DNA of 64,000 nucleotides, taken from Celoporthe dispersa. Taxonomy: Eukaryota; Ascomycota; Sordariomycetes; Diaporthales; Cryphonectriaceae. Positions 38,901-50,554 of the stretch are shown one piece after another. Where the stretch lies: contig WAID01000006.1 in assembly GCA_016584495.1 (NCBI GenBank), positions 992,001 to 1,056,000 of the forward strand, given 5' to 3'. The position numbers and the translations under genes are program-made. Each line of letters opens with the position of its first letter. Position 1 is the stretch's first letter. The notes under the pieces are model-generated. The model made no database searches and was not told the origin of the DNA. It worked only from the letters and a program-made list of their open reading frames with translations.

Positions 38901-39704
38901 TTTTTGCCGTCCCGGGCCCCGGTTCCATTATTTTATTGCGAAGGCTGGGGATCCCAAAAGCTGAACTGCAACCCAAGAAGCTACAGTCCCTCCCCCCTCC
39001 CACCACCGCGCGCCTCGACCCAGACCTCATCGACCTGTCTGTCCTCTGACTGCTGCTACCCGGACTTTTTTTTTTCTTCAGACGAGCAGCAGCAAACAAT
39101 CTTTCACCGTCCGTCCCTACGGCAATCATCAGCATTCACTCACTCTCGCCCCAACTCGGTCACACGTTTCCCAGTGCCTCCTAGCGTAAGTGTCACCACC
39201 ACTGCTTCTCGATGCCCGAGTTCCCTGCTACCTTTTTTTTTTAACCCCCGAGGTTGTCAGAGCTCCATAAACAAGGCTCCCAAACGCTTACTTGCCGCTC
39301 TCAGCAGCAGCCACTACCACACCACTACCACCACCACCACCACCTTTGTTGGGAATATTCCTTGATTTTATTGTTTTGTTTTTTCTTCCTTCTTTTCCAT
39401 CGTCCTCCCCCTGCACTCGATGTCTTGATCGGACCAAAGCAACCAAAAAAAGATCCTCGACCTGCCACAATCCAGCCCAGACCGGTCCTGACGGGATCTT
39501 TCCCCCGTTCATCCTCCTGCTTCTCCTCCACCTTTCCCTTCATGGTGCAGTGAGCCTTCTTCCCTTCTCTCTGGCTGCTGGGGGTGAAAAACCTTGGACT
39601 GGGACACAGAGGGGAGCGCACTCCCAAGACGGGAATTGAGTGACACCATTACCTCACCGTGCAAGCTGTCCACTCATTGTTGTGGACTTTCCCAGCCAGC
39701 AAGC
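35973..39704. other. long intergenic region and leader of the Ser-rich gene
   Basis: 3.7 kb with no convincing coding frame. It is rich in poly-T and CT tracts (36670, 36908, 37720, 38700, 39067, 39233) and a (CCA)n run near 39325-39344. A GTAAGT at 39186 followed by acceptor-like CAG sites at 39550 and 39693 suggests a possible intron in the 5' UTR of the gene starting at 39705. Open frames such as 38580-39365 are low-complexity. Confidence 0.4.
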
Positions 39705-42700
39705 ATGGGTGTCGACTCGAAGAAGGCGCCTCCACTCCCAGCCCCCACCGAGGAGTCCGAATCAACCATCACCAAGTCGGACCTCGCGCCCTCTGACGTC
39801 TCCAAGCCCACCGACGAGAAGTCGTCCTACTCTCTCCCCGAGGACGGCACCCCCGTCACCATCAAGACCCGCGGCCACAAGTCCAACAAGTCACAGACCT
39901 CCCTCCTCATCGAGTATTTCGAGGGTGGCAAGGTCACCACCAACCAAGGCGCCAGCGGCAACCGCAAGCCGAGCGTGCGCGTCCGCCTCACCCCGTCCAA
40001 GAACCGCAAGACCGATCACATCCAGATCACAGAGACCAAGTCGTCCAGCGGCCGCAAGGCCTCGCTGACCCGTCGCACCGACCGCGCCGCCACCCTCACC
40101 CCGACCCAGGTCAGGTCCGACGAGGCATTGTCTATCTCCAGTGCCGGCGACGCCGAGGACGCACGGAGCATGGCTTCCTACCAGTCTGCCACCGAGGAGT
40201 CCAATGTGTCCAGGAACCCCATCGAGGTCGACATCGACCCCAGCGGACGTCAGCGCCGCCGCCGTCCTGCAAGTCCCCTGATTCCTGCGGCTGACAGCAA
40301 GGCCTCCTACCAGCCCGGCAACATGTCTGATATCTCCGCCATCCCTACCGACAGCTTTCTGGACGGGTCAGGCCCGTCGCGGTACGACGAGAGGCGCAGC
40401 AAGAGCCCCTCGCGGACCAGAGAGGTCCTGGGCGGTGCCGCCGCCGGCCTGGCCGCTGCCGCCGTCGCAGACAAGGTGCGCAGCAAGAGCCGGTCTGAGC
40501 TCACAGACAGGGAGAGGGCCGTCATGTCCAAGTCCAGGGACCGAGACAGGTCGGAGAGGAGGCACAAGTCCAAGCACCGCAAGAGCAGCGGCATCGAGCA
40601 CCCCTCCGAGTCTGGCAAGTCCTCGTCGCGGAGGAGGTCCAGCAAGGAACACAACCAGGAATCTGTCGTCTCTGGAGCCGATTCGAGCGTGCTCTCCTCG
40701 GCGGTCTCACATGGCCATCGCTCCGTGGACGCGAGCTCGGTGCGCTCGGGCGTCTCGAGGTCCTCGATCAACAACCCAAAGCTGCTCGAGACGGTCGAGG
40801 ACGCGATTCGACGGCTCATCCTGCCTGAACTAGTCGCTATCAAGAGGGAGCAGAGCAAGCGTGAGGCCCGCCAGAGCTCTGTGTCCAGCGGGACGACCCT
40901 GTCCAAAGACGAGGCGGAGGGCGAGCATCGCCGCTCGGGTTACTCGAGCAAGTCCCGTGAGAACCTGAGCCGCAGGGTTTCCCGGGATCGAGAGGCGCGC
41001 CATGAGCTGCTCGAGAGCCCTGCCCCGAGCGTGGACCAGGACTCGGTGGACGAGTCTCTGCACGAGATCGAGGAGGTACCCCGCAGCCATGACAAGCTCA
41101 AGGCTGCCGCCGCTGGGGCGGCCCTCGGTGCCATGGCCGCGGGTGCCCTGCGCGAGAACAACTCACAAGCTACCGCACGGGAGCAGCGCCGTCGCCGCAG
41201 GGCCGAGGCGAAGAGTCGTGTGTCTGACCGGTACATCGAGGACGAGGAAGACGTTGAGCCTGCGCCGCCGATGCCATTGATGAGCGAGGTCAACCCGTCA
41301 GAAATGACGAGGACGTCCATTATGTCTGCCGACACGGACAGCCACTCCGCCACCGAGGAGCTCACGCCTATACTCCAAGTCCACAAGGGTACACCGTCCA
41401 TCGACTCGAGATCTACCGGGACAGCCAGCCCCACCCCGACAAAGAACTCCAACCTGCAGTCCGCACTAGGGATGCAGCACGCCAACATCTCGCACGGCGA
41501 CCTCAGGACCCTTCCCCAGCGGAGGACTGGCGGCCTCGAGGAGGAGTATGAACAGGAATACATGCGGAAGGCTCCCATCCGCGACGATTCGTACGAGGAC
41601 GAGGAAGAATACGAGGATGAGCCGGGCTACAACAACTACTACAACACCCAAGAGGTCCCGCCTCCCCTCAAGTACGTGCCTTATCAACCTGAGCGACGCG
41701 GCCTCAGCCCAATCCCGAGCGTCTCAGGGTACACAGAGGGCGGGAGCGAGCTCCACCGCGAATCGAGGATATCTCACCGGACGTCCGACTCGTATTCTTC
41801 TCCCGAGAAGTCCCTTCGGAGGGGCGGGGAATCACCCAGCCTCCTCAGCCAGGAGTCCTTCAGGGACGATCGCAGCGTCACCAGCTCAAGAACCGGCCAC
41901 AGGAACACGATGTACACCGACGACAGCGAGCTCGACCGCTTCACAACCGGCACGGCCGTGCGTGCTGTCGGCGCCAGGGGCGACCTCGTCCCCTCCCCCT
42001 GCTGGCGTAGAGTCGCACGTTGCCTCACTGGTCGAGGGCTCTGCACTGGATGAGTCTGTTCTCACCGGCGAGTCGGGCCGAAGCGGCCAACAGCGTAACA
42101 ACCGTGCCTCCGCGGCTGCTCTCGAGGCCGCGGCCATGCTAGAGGAGGATGGGCAGATGGCTGCCAGCTCTCGCGAGCAGACACCCGAGCCGCCACGCGT
42201 GGTGGAGGAAGATACGGTGTCCGAGCTGTCAGAAGACCAGGACCCCCACCATCCGCACCACTTTCAAGAGTATGACCTTGACAAGTATGGTCGAAAGATT
42301 CCCATCTCCAGGTATCAGCATGCTCCGACTGCCTCTGAGGCCGCCATCACCGGTGCGGCCGTTGGTGCAGCGGCCGCCGCTATGAGGGCCGCCGCCAAGG
42401 GCAAAAGGCAAGCAGGAGCCTGAGGATGAGTGGGTTGAAGAGGGCGAGTGGCTGGGAGAGGGCGTCCAGAGGAACAAGTCCTTCAAGGATCGTACGCGCG
42501 AGGGACACCTGCCAGCGAACACGCCCACGCACAGCGTTGACCGCCTGGACGAATATGACAGGCCCAAGATCGGACATAGCGGCCTGCCAGATGCCAACGA
42601 TCCCATCCCCGAGCTAGGATACTTCGCGCATGATAGCGATGCACTGACCAACCCGTCGCGGATGAGCGACCGTCTCAGCGCCACCGAGGAGGCCCACAGA

Positions 42701-45148
42701 GGCCAGTGGCAGGAGGAAGAGCCCACAACGCCCACACAGGAGAGCATCGTCCATGGACGTCATGGCATCACCCTGGACGAGGCTGCGGGCGCTGCTGCCG
42801 TAGCAACAGCTGCCGCCATGGCACACTCTCACAGCCGCCAGCCCAGTGAAGATATGGAGGAGGAGGACGACGACGACTGGCATCGCACAGACGAGGACCG
42901 CAAGCGGGACACCATCGTGACCAACCCTTATGAAGGGACAAGTCCTCTGGCCAACGCTCCCGGTCTCGACATTGAGTTCCCGGGCCACGTCCCTCAGTAC
43001 GATCCTCTGGGCTACATGAACTATGGCGCCGGGAGTCCCTTCGGACCCAAGATCGACGAAGGATACATCTCACAGGGGCCCAACAGGACTCCCCGACATC
43101 AAGGGCAAAGCCCTGGACTATTCCGCACAGCCCCCCATGCCTGGCGGTGTCGATTCCATCTTTCATCCTCAGGACCCTCAGTACATGGCCGGCACGTCCC
43201 AGGGCCTGGGCTCTCCCCCTGTATGATGCTGCTACCGGCGCGGGTATCGAGCAGATCGAGTCCAAGGATATCATTGCTCTGATGCAGCACCTCATGGTCC
43301 GTGATGCCCAGCGCAGTGCTCGCGACACCGAGATTCTCGTCACCCTCGTCCGTACTGCGGCTGAGATGCGGAACTCGTTCGACGACATCAAGAGGCTGCT
43401 CGCCGATACCGAAGACGTCATCATCACCGAGGTCAAGGACAACACCGAGAAGACTGTGCAGCGTCACATCGGTGGCCCTCGTCCCTTCCCCTGGCAGCGG
43501 TGCGAGGTCGGTCCAGACTGGCTCTCAGGGTGGCACTGACAACGAGAAGAAGACCCGCAACCTGTGGCGGCGAGCGATCAAGGGCCTCAGCGCCAAGGGG
43601 ACCAACGACCTGACCAGGATCGAGGACATGCTGATGCAGCTGCTGGGAGAGGTCGATGTGCTCAAGGCACAGACGGCCCAGGGCGGCATGGCCCAGGACA
43701 GCGGCCCGTCTCTCGACAACCTCCAGCCTGCGGTTCAGTATGAGCAGGACCGTGGCTACGAGCCCGAGGGACATGCCGGCACCTCAACTGCCAGCTACGC
43801 TAGCCAATCTGGCCATCTCTCCATCCCGCGCAACCCATCTGCCGGGTACCAGCGAAAGGTGTCGGGACACCGGATAAGTACCGTGCCCGAGGGAGATGAG
43901 GAAGACCAGTACGAGGACTCCAATGTTGTGATCCACAGCCGCAGCGATGCGGACATGACGAGCCCCGTCCAGGAGATCACACGTGTCAGCTCGGTGCCTC
44001 CGGGCACCCCGCCGCAGATGCCAGCGGCAGCACAGCAGGTGTCCTTGAGCAACGAGAACACCCCTCGCATGGGCGTGGACAAGGGGAAGAAGCACAAGTC
44101 CAGCGGGTCGTCCAGTTGGTTTCCCAAGATCTCCCGCTGGTCCGAGACCACGGCCTCCAGCGTCGGCAAGGCCTTCCGCAAGTCCAAGGACACAGACGTG
44201 AACTCGTTCCGGGCACACTCTCGCTCCGGCTCTAGCATAGGCGACTACGATGACTACCCGGTGGACCCCGTCAGCGTGGATCAGCTTCACTCAGGGTTCT
44301 CTGACCCCAACCTCCACCCTCAGACGCAGCGGCATGACCCCAACCAGATCGAGACCAACATGGAGTTCACCATGGCCGGTGTCAGCCGGACGCCCCTGTC
44401 GATGGAGCACGTTCCTGAGGACGACGACCACTCCCTCCCTCAGAACCCCTTCCTTCATCACTATGACACCCCGGAGGATCCCAAGTACAGGGCTCACCGC
44501 AACTCGGTGAACCTGCAACACCCGCAGCCCAGGCAGGGCCAGACGGAGCACTTCCGGACGCTCGAGACGTCGGCCCAGGACTTTGATCAGCCCATGTCTC
44601 CCGAATCCGCCAACTGGGGCTCAGTCACGAGCCTGAACCGCTTCACCGGCCCGCAGCCCAGGTACGGCGGCAGCTCTGTATCCCAGGAGCAGGGACAGTA
44701 CACCTGGGAGGGCGCCCCGTCACCAACAGGCGACCCCTCGTCGAGCGGGCCGCCACGACCCCCCAAGGAGCCGATTGATGGGCTCTCGTCGCCGACACGG
44801 GGCGTCACCCCGACCCGAAACCGGATCTCCGCACTGGGCTATAAGCCTGCCGGCAGCCCCAAGCCGGAGAACCGCAACCTCCAGAACGTCCGCGGTGCCC
44901 CGGCCCGGCGGCCTAGCGGACCTCGTGCGATGGGTACTCGTAGCCCTGCGCCGCCCGAGGGCCAGGCTGAAGACCGGAGGAGGAAGAGAGGTACGCGCCG
45001 AAGCTTTTCTTTACGGGACGGGTTCGCCTGAGTAGAAATATGATAGCTGCAGCTTAGGTAGCGGTATGAATCCGAGAATGCTGACGTTGAGTTTGAACCC
45101 CCAGATACCTTTGGCACCATCGGCTCGCAGGACTCAGATACCTTCTAG
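39705..45148 (+). CDS. very large Ser/Arg-rich disordered protein (1774 aa)
   Basis: I do not recognise a named family. The N-terminus has a compact ordered-looking motif (LLIEYFEGGK, then RKPSVRVRLTPSKNRK). The rest is Ser/Arg/Asp/Pro-rich with RS/SR clusters, acidic patches (IEDEEDVEPA, DDSYEDEEEYEDE) and four separate Ala/Gly-rich hydrophobic segments. A more ordered helical region (IEQIESKDIIALMQHLMVRD, then RNSFDDIKRLLAD) sits near residues 1180-1250. Two exons: 39705-44990 and 45105-45148. Five extra bases break exon 1, at 41977-41980 (or close by), 42403-42406, 43082-43083, 43215-43219 and 43488-43491. Removing one base at each makes the spliced length exactly 1775 codons. The start is the only ATG in frame before the conserved motif. 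The stop TAG is followed in frame by 20 protein-like codons. A scaffold role at the cortex or nucleus would be a guess. Confidence 0.8.
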
Positions 45149-45315
45149 GAGGAGGTCGGTTCACCCTTTGAGGGCTGGCTGCGTGCCATCGACGATACAC
45201 TTGATCGGTAGAAACGACCGTCGAAGATTCGGCTCTTGAGAAGTCTGCTTAAACGCATGGAAATCCGCGAGAGTAAGAGAGACTGGAGACGGGGGACGAT
45301 AATTCGCATCAGGTC

Positions 45316-45742
45316 ATGTGTGCGACAGCGTGCACCTATGAAGGCGCGTCCTCGCGGAGTGGTGGACAGGCGGAAGAGGCCTTGGCTGAAGAGCTCCTGG
45401 AAGAGGTCAAGATTCTACAGGCACCTGCAGAGCCACCTGGTCCACGACCAGCGCCGCGGGCGGGGAGGTAGAGCTGCTGGCCAGCTCCGGGTATATCGGT
45501 TGCGTAGTGCGCATTTTTCAGCCCCAACATCCTCATCGCCTTTTACGTCGGACGAGGAGGAGATGCACGTGGGTACCTCGTCGAATTCAACCCAACCATC
45601 TTTACATCCTTCCGAGTCGGCTTCTCAAGCGGTGCTGAGGAGAGTGTGTGCAAAAGACCCTCCGGAACTAGCTTCTCAGCTGAGTAGGGGGGCGGGATCA
45701 CCTGGAGAGGCGCTATCGGACTTCATTTCGTCCAACCCATGA
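45316..45742 (+). CDS. possible small acidic protein, frame broken once
   Basis: Starting at ATG 45316 a 50-codon frame encodes an acidic helical stretch (QAEEALAEELLEEVKILQAP) and ends in TAG. Dropping one G of the GGGG run near 45460 carries it without interruption into the frame ending at 45742 (TSSSPFTSDEEEMHVGTSS, ending EALSDFISSNP), about 140 aa in all. That is the same +1 homopolymer error seen elsewhere. It may be a separate gene, or a downstream exon of the Ser-rich gene whose stop lies 168 bp upstream. No family recognised. Confidence 0.3.
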
Positions 45743-46968
45743 TCCATCTCCAGCGTGTGTCTATAGATCCTGCTGTTTCTATCTTTGCTGGACATGACTC
45801 TCATCGATTTCTCGAGAAGCACATAATTATTGAAGAAGTTCGCGGGAAGGGGAGGTCGCGAGGGAAGCGATGGTACACATACAAAACAAAGGCGTGCAGG
45901 ATATTTGCATAGGCGAGATCAATCTTTTTTTTCTTATGACGACACGATCGTAATCACGGCCGGGCTGTTGAGGAGGGAGTCAGACAGGGAGCCAGGCGCC
46001 AGTGGAGAACACAAAGGGATAATGAACTGAGAGAGAGAAAAAGTACACCGGTAGGTGGAACGGAAGGCAGCGCGCGCTACTTAGATTCTCAGCGGGAGTG
46101 GGTTAGCGATGGAGATGGGGAGGGGAAAGGAAGGGGGAGAGAGCACTCAGGAGATCTTTCTCTCTTTCTCTCTGTCTGTCACACACACACAGAGAGACAA
46201 ACACTTCTCTTATTACACACACTCTGCATGTGTTGAGCATCATGCTAGATACCCACTTCTTTGGAGCGTACAATTGCGAATACGGTCGTGAAGGCATGCA
46301 CAGCTCAAACAGAAACCCAGAGGAAAAGAAGACAAGCCTCCCAACGACAAGGCTGACGCAAACGACCTGCCGACAGCCCCCTCATTACCAATCGACACGA
46401 CGATGCACGCACGAAAGGGCGTGGGATCTAGGCACAAGGCTGTCGTACCACTACATCGCAAGTATCGCTTAACAGGAAGCGGGGGCGCGTTTATAAGCGT
46501 GATTCAAGCTTTGGTGTAATATATGTAAGCGGCCGGCATAGATTCCGTGTAGTACACACCCTTGTGCGTGATGGTGGGCCAATCAGGTGTGCTTTCTTGG
46601 TCCAAGGGGCCGAACGCCGAGGTTGCTTCGAAATGATTCGAAATCAATAATGTAATTTGGACTATGGCTAGTATGTATCGCTCTTTAGTCTTGTCCTGCA
46701 TTCATCATCTATTGGGATGCGCATAGCTTCAGCAGGGAGAGACATGTTGGTAATTGTAGTGAAGAAGGAGAAGTATATGTAGAGACGATGGGATCTTTCT
46801 AAATTATTGGGAATAGAATCATCACCATCATCACCAACATCATCACATCTTAAAAGTGCTGATACGAACAAGAGGAAGAAACAAAAAAGAAAGAAAAAAA
46901 AGCTCACAGGTTCATCTCCCCAGTAGAACCAGACACATCTCACACGCATTAAAAAAAAGAAGAAAAAA
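45743..46968. other. intergenic
   Basis: 1.2 kb with CT-rich and (CA)n simple sequence around 46160-46190 and an A-rich leader before the SDR start. No gene seen. Confidence 0.45.
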
Positions 46969-47800
46969 ATGGCCTCCTCGTCCTCCCGCGTGGCCCTCAT
47001 CTTCGGCACCGGCTCCAACGTAGGCGCCGCCCTGGTCAAAGGCTTCCTCGGCGCCGGCTACCACGTAGCAACCGTGTCCCGGTCCAAGCCCACCTCCTCC
47101 GCCACCAACGTCCACGCCATCCAGGCCGACCTCTCCGACCCCAGGGCCGTCCCCGGCGTCTTCAGCCAGCTCGCCTCGGCCGGCCTGGCCTTCCCCCTCC
47201 GTGGTCGTCTGGAACGCCGCCACCGCCTCGCCCCCCTCGGACCCGCAGAACCCGCTCGAGGTGTCGGAGGAGGCGTTCAGCAGGGACTTCGACCTCATGG
47301 TCAAGAGCCCCTACGTGGCCGCCCGCGAGGCTGTGCGGGTCTGGAAGGAGGGCGAGGGGCGGTCAGGTAGGAAGGGCACCTTTATCATGACGGGGAACCT
47401 TCTCCCTCTCAAGATCCTGCCTGTTCCGTCGCTGGTTGGTCTGGGGGTTGGGAAGAGTGGTGCGAATTACTGGGTTGGGCTGGCGGATGTGGCATTCAAG
47501 GAGAAGGGGATCCGGTGAGTTTCTTTTTTTTTTTTTGTTTCCCCTCTCCCTTTTTCATCCTTCCATTGAGAAAACGAACAAGTCTCAAAAAAAGAAAGAA
47601 AGAAAGAAAAGGAGCACTTGCTAACCAGGCGTGATGGGTGTAGATTCTTCTTTGCCGATGAGCGCACGGCGCAGGGCGGGCCCGTGGGGAGCAAGCCAGA
47701 TGGTGAGGGACACTTCAAGATGTTCCTCCAGCTGCTGGAGGACGAGGAGCTGCCGCACTATGTCACGTTTGTGAATGGAAAGTACCACGAGTTCTCCTAG
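46969..47800 (+). CDS. atypical short-chain dehydrogenase/reductase (233 aa)
   Basis: Rossmann-fold NAD(P)-binding protein. Residues 8-30 carry the dinucleotide motif (IFGTGSNVGAALVKGF), with a following beta strand and Arg (VATVSRSK), and VVVWNAAT matches the NNAG-like strand. The catalytic YxxxK is not present: the expected region reads ANYWVGLADVAFK, so Tyr is there but Lys four residues on is replaced by Leu. Substrate unknown; a non-catalytic or divergent SDR is possible. Two exons, 46969-47514 and 47644-47800; the intron carries long T and AAAG tracts. One extra C in 47193-47197 breaks exon 1; without it the length is exactly 233 aa. The ATG follows an A-rich leader. Confidence 0.8.
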
Positions 47801-47867
47801 GCTGTCCCGTGGTGGGAAGAGAGGAATAAAAGGGCCTGTAGTCAAATTCTGAGGTCCTGTCTTTCTT

Positions 47868-47896
47868 GGGGGGTTTTTTTTTGGGGGGTTTTTTTT
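47868..47896. repeat. tandem G6-T9 / G6-T8 doublet
   Basis: Six G, nine T, six G, eight T in direct succession, 68 bp after the SDR stop codon. On the + strand two G6 blocks could contribute to a quadruplex only with partners elsewhere. The exact run lengths are doubtful in this assembly. Confidence 0.75.
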
Positions 47897-50267
47897 CTCT
47901 CCCGAGACGAACTATCAAAGAGGGAATAGTCATCCTTTCACCTTTCTCCCTGCGTGCTGTCCCCTTGGCAAGGAAGGACTCCTCGGAGATGCAGGAAACC
48001 GGGCGTTACATCTTGTCTCACGTGCGGTGTGCAGGCGTGCTGCAACCAAGAGTCGCGCCATCCACTTCCAACCGCACGTTGCGCAGACAGATGGCCTGTG
48101 TCGGTGGGTGTGTCCGCCCAAGGGAGGGCAGAGAGGGCCACTATTACCCCCATTTTACCTAAGTGCTGCCCATCCTCGCATGGATGGTTGGTGGTGCGAC
48201 GCCCTCGGCAGGGTTCATACATAGCATGGCATAGTAGCACATCTTGTAGTACACTATATCCAATGATATGGACCATAGTAGTGTGTACCATGCTGTGACT
48301 AAATCACACAAGCCATGCCCACTAGACAAGACGACAACAGGCTGTAGGACTACTTGGGCTCCTCCCTCTTGTCATATTCGAGGCTCGGATCGTCATGACC
48401 TAATATGATTTAGACGGAGACAAAAATTTCAGCCTCTGAGCAAAAAAAAAAAATTGATCACCCCGGTGACGAAATTCGATCAGTGAGTCAGAGAAGAGGA
48501 AAGGCAACATGTGAACAAGGAAAAGAAGAGAGGAACAAAAAAAAAAAAGAGGGTTTAGGGTGGAAAAAATCTCTGCTTTCTTTCGTCATTGACGTGGAGT
48601 TCGTGTTCAGGGGCAGTCCTGGAGGCAGTTGTCCACCCCTAGGCCAGTCTATTCACAGTAGCGCACTTTCCCCAGATTCTCGCTCGGTCCCGCTTGGTCA
48701 TTTTTTTTCTTTCTTTTTCTTTCTTTCAGCCCTGAAGATCCACTCCCAAGGTCGAGCCGCTGCCCAGGAGCCGAGGCGAGAGAGGGAGAGAGCAGGGCGA
48801 GTGAGGACCTCTCTGAGCCTTGGCCAACTGGAGGTCTCCTTTTTTTTTCTTCCCCTCCTTTTTCCTTCCCATATGCCATGCCGTGCCATGGTGGTACGTG
48901 GTAAATAGCCACGCATGTCATGTCCACAACCAACACGGCGTGTCCGCACAGCACGAGCCAGGCCTCCAGGAGAGAGGGAGAGGAGGGAGAGATGCTCAAC
49001 CGCTCCACACACACACACACCCCGTCTGTGTGGAACGACAAAGCTCCCTTGGCCTGCCGAGGCTCTCACCGTCCTCGACTGCCGTCTCAGAACCTGCAGG
49101 AGGGAGGAAGAGGAGGAGGGAGGAGAGACAGCTTGTCGGGTGGAGACCCCTCCTCCTGGACGGACAGCTGTCCCTAGCCTCGAGCATCACGGGGCCAGCC
49201 CTAAAATCCGGGGTCGACAGACTTCCTTGTCGTCTTCCAGGAATAGCTCTGCAGGCTGACGGGTCCTTCTCTGTCTCATCACACGTCGCGAGCGACTTCC
49301 TAGTTGGTCAGGGAAAGGGGGCCCACAGGCTGTGTTGCTCTCTATATATCCGAGATCACAGGAGAGCCGCCTGCCTGCTGAGCTGGCAGCGCCTTGAGGG
49401 AGAGGAGGAGAAAAGAGGAGGAGCAGCCTCATGTACACGTATGTACACGTGGGCGGGCGTAGTGGACGTGATCTCTCTCCTCATGTACTGCTCATGTCCC
49501 GTCACCTATGACACACACAAGTCACGACAAGTCTGCCGTGGGTGGTCGTGGCGGCGTCACGGCTTTTGCGGTTCACGACCTCTCTCTTCCCCCTCCCCCC
49601 ACTCTTCCCGGGCATCACTGACCCTTTTTTTCCTCTTCCTATTTGCCAAGCTGCCTCAAACAACGACCAGGCCTGCAGGAAGAGAGTACAGTACAGGGTC
49701 AGCCGGGGTAACACAGGTAGACCGAAAGCTGGGAAATGAAGAGAGGGGGAAAGAAGGAAAGAAAAAATTAAATGTACCTTGGGAAGGGCCAAGCAAGGCA
49801 GTGCGTGGGCCAGCGGTACAAGCCCATCCCGCCCCTGGAACATGACTAAAAAGTTGTCGCGGGAAGGGAATCGATGGGGTAAGAATTACCCCATCGAAAA
49901 CCACGGGCAGCACGTTCCCAGGTCTCATGACCGCAGAGGCAATGAGACCCCCCTGTAACCCCCTTGCCGTTAACTGCAAAGTGTAGCGGGTTCCAGGGCC
50001 ACTTTCGACCTTTCAGCGCCCTGTAGGCCCAAGCCCAGCCGCCTCGTGCCAGAATTTTTTTCTCTATTACACTGGAGCGACGATTCTTTTTTTTTTTAAT
50101 TGGTTTTTTTCCTTCTACTTTGGTTAGCAAGGGAGGATGGAGGTACTTTGGTCGTTTCTTCTCCCTTGTCTTGTCTTTTTTTCTGTCATGGCGTGGGATT
50201 TGCTCATTGTTGCAAATTTCGTCTCCAAGGGAGGGTCATTTAGTACCTGGACCTGTCTTCCCATCCC

Positions 50268-50274
50268 TATATAA
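50268..50274 (+). promoter_or_regulatory. TATA box of the DUF3602 gene
   Basis: TATATAA lies 281 bp before the DUF3602 ATG, in a CT-rich context, and the expected start region about 30-100 bp later is CA-rich. A second weaker ATATAAG follows near 50313. A consensus TATA box is uncommon for housekeeping genes and would fit a regulated gene. Confidence 0.4.
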
Positions 50275-50554
50275 GTCCTCGCCCTCCTTCTCATGTAGCC
50301 TCCCTCCCCCACCCATATAAGTAATATATATACACCAAACAAAACACCATCATCCGCTGACGATACTGGATCGGTTCACTGTCTTCTACAGAGAGAATAT
50401 CCATTTCCTGATTTCTCTGAAAGCACCATCACACACACTTGCAGCATATCCACCTGAGAGACAAGGCAATATATCAAGAACTCCCCACCCCTGTTCTTAT
50501 ATCGACCAAAAAGCATAACAACACAACAACAAGAACAAAAAAAAAGAAAAAAAG

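Larger units (their letters stand above)
47801..50554. other. intergenic, low-complexity
   Basis: 2.75 kb without a supported gene. A 341-codon frame at 48820-49845 consists of poly-Phe, Arg/Gly and His/Thr simple sequence and lacks any domain. Long GAGGAG/GGAGAG purine runs, T runs and a (CA)n tract near 49006-49018 fill the region. It likely contains the SDR 3' UTR and a long promoter for the DUF3602 gene. Confidence 0.45.

Noticed and set aside
38580..39365. 261-codon frame before the Ser-rich gene
   Set aside because: Ser/Pro/Phe/Thr-rich low-complexity translation of CT tracts, no domain, and it lies in the likely leader.
48820..49845. 341-codon frame
   Set aside because: Built from poly-T, GAG and CA simple sequence; no domain, no start context, and equally long frames exist in other phases.
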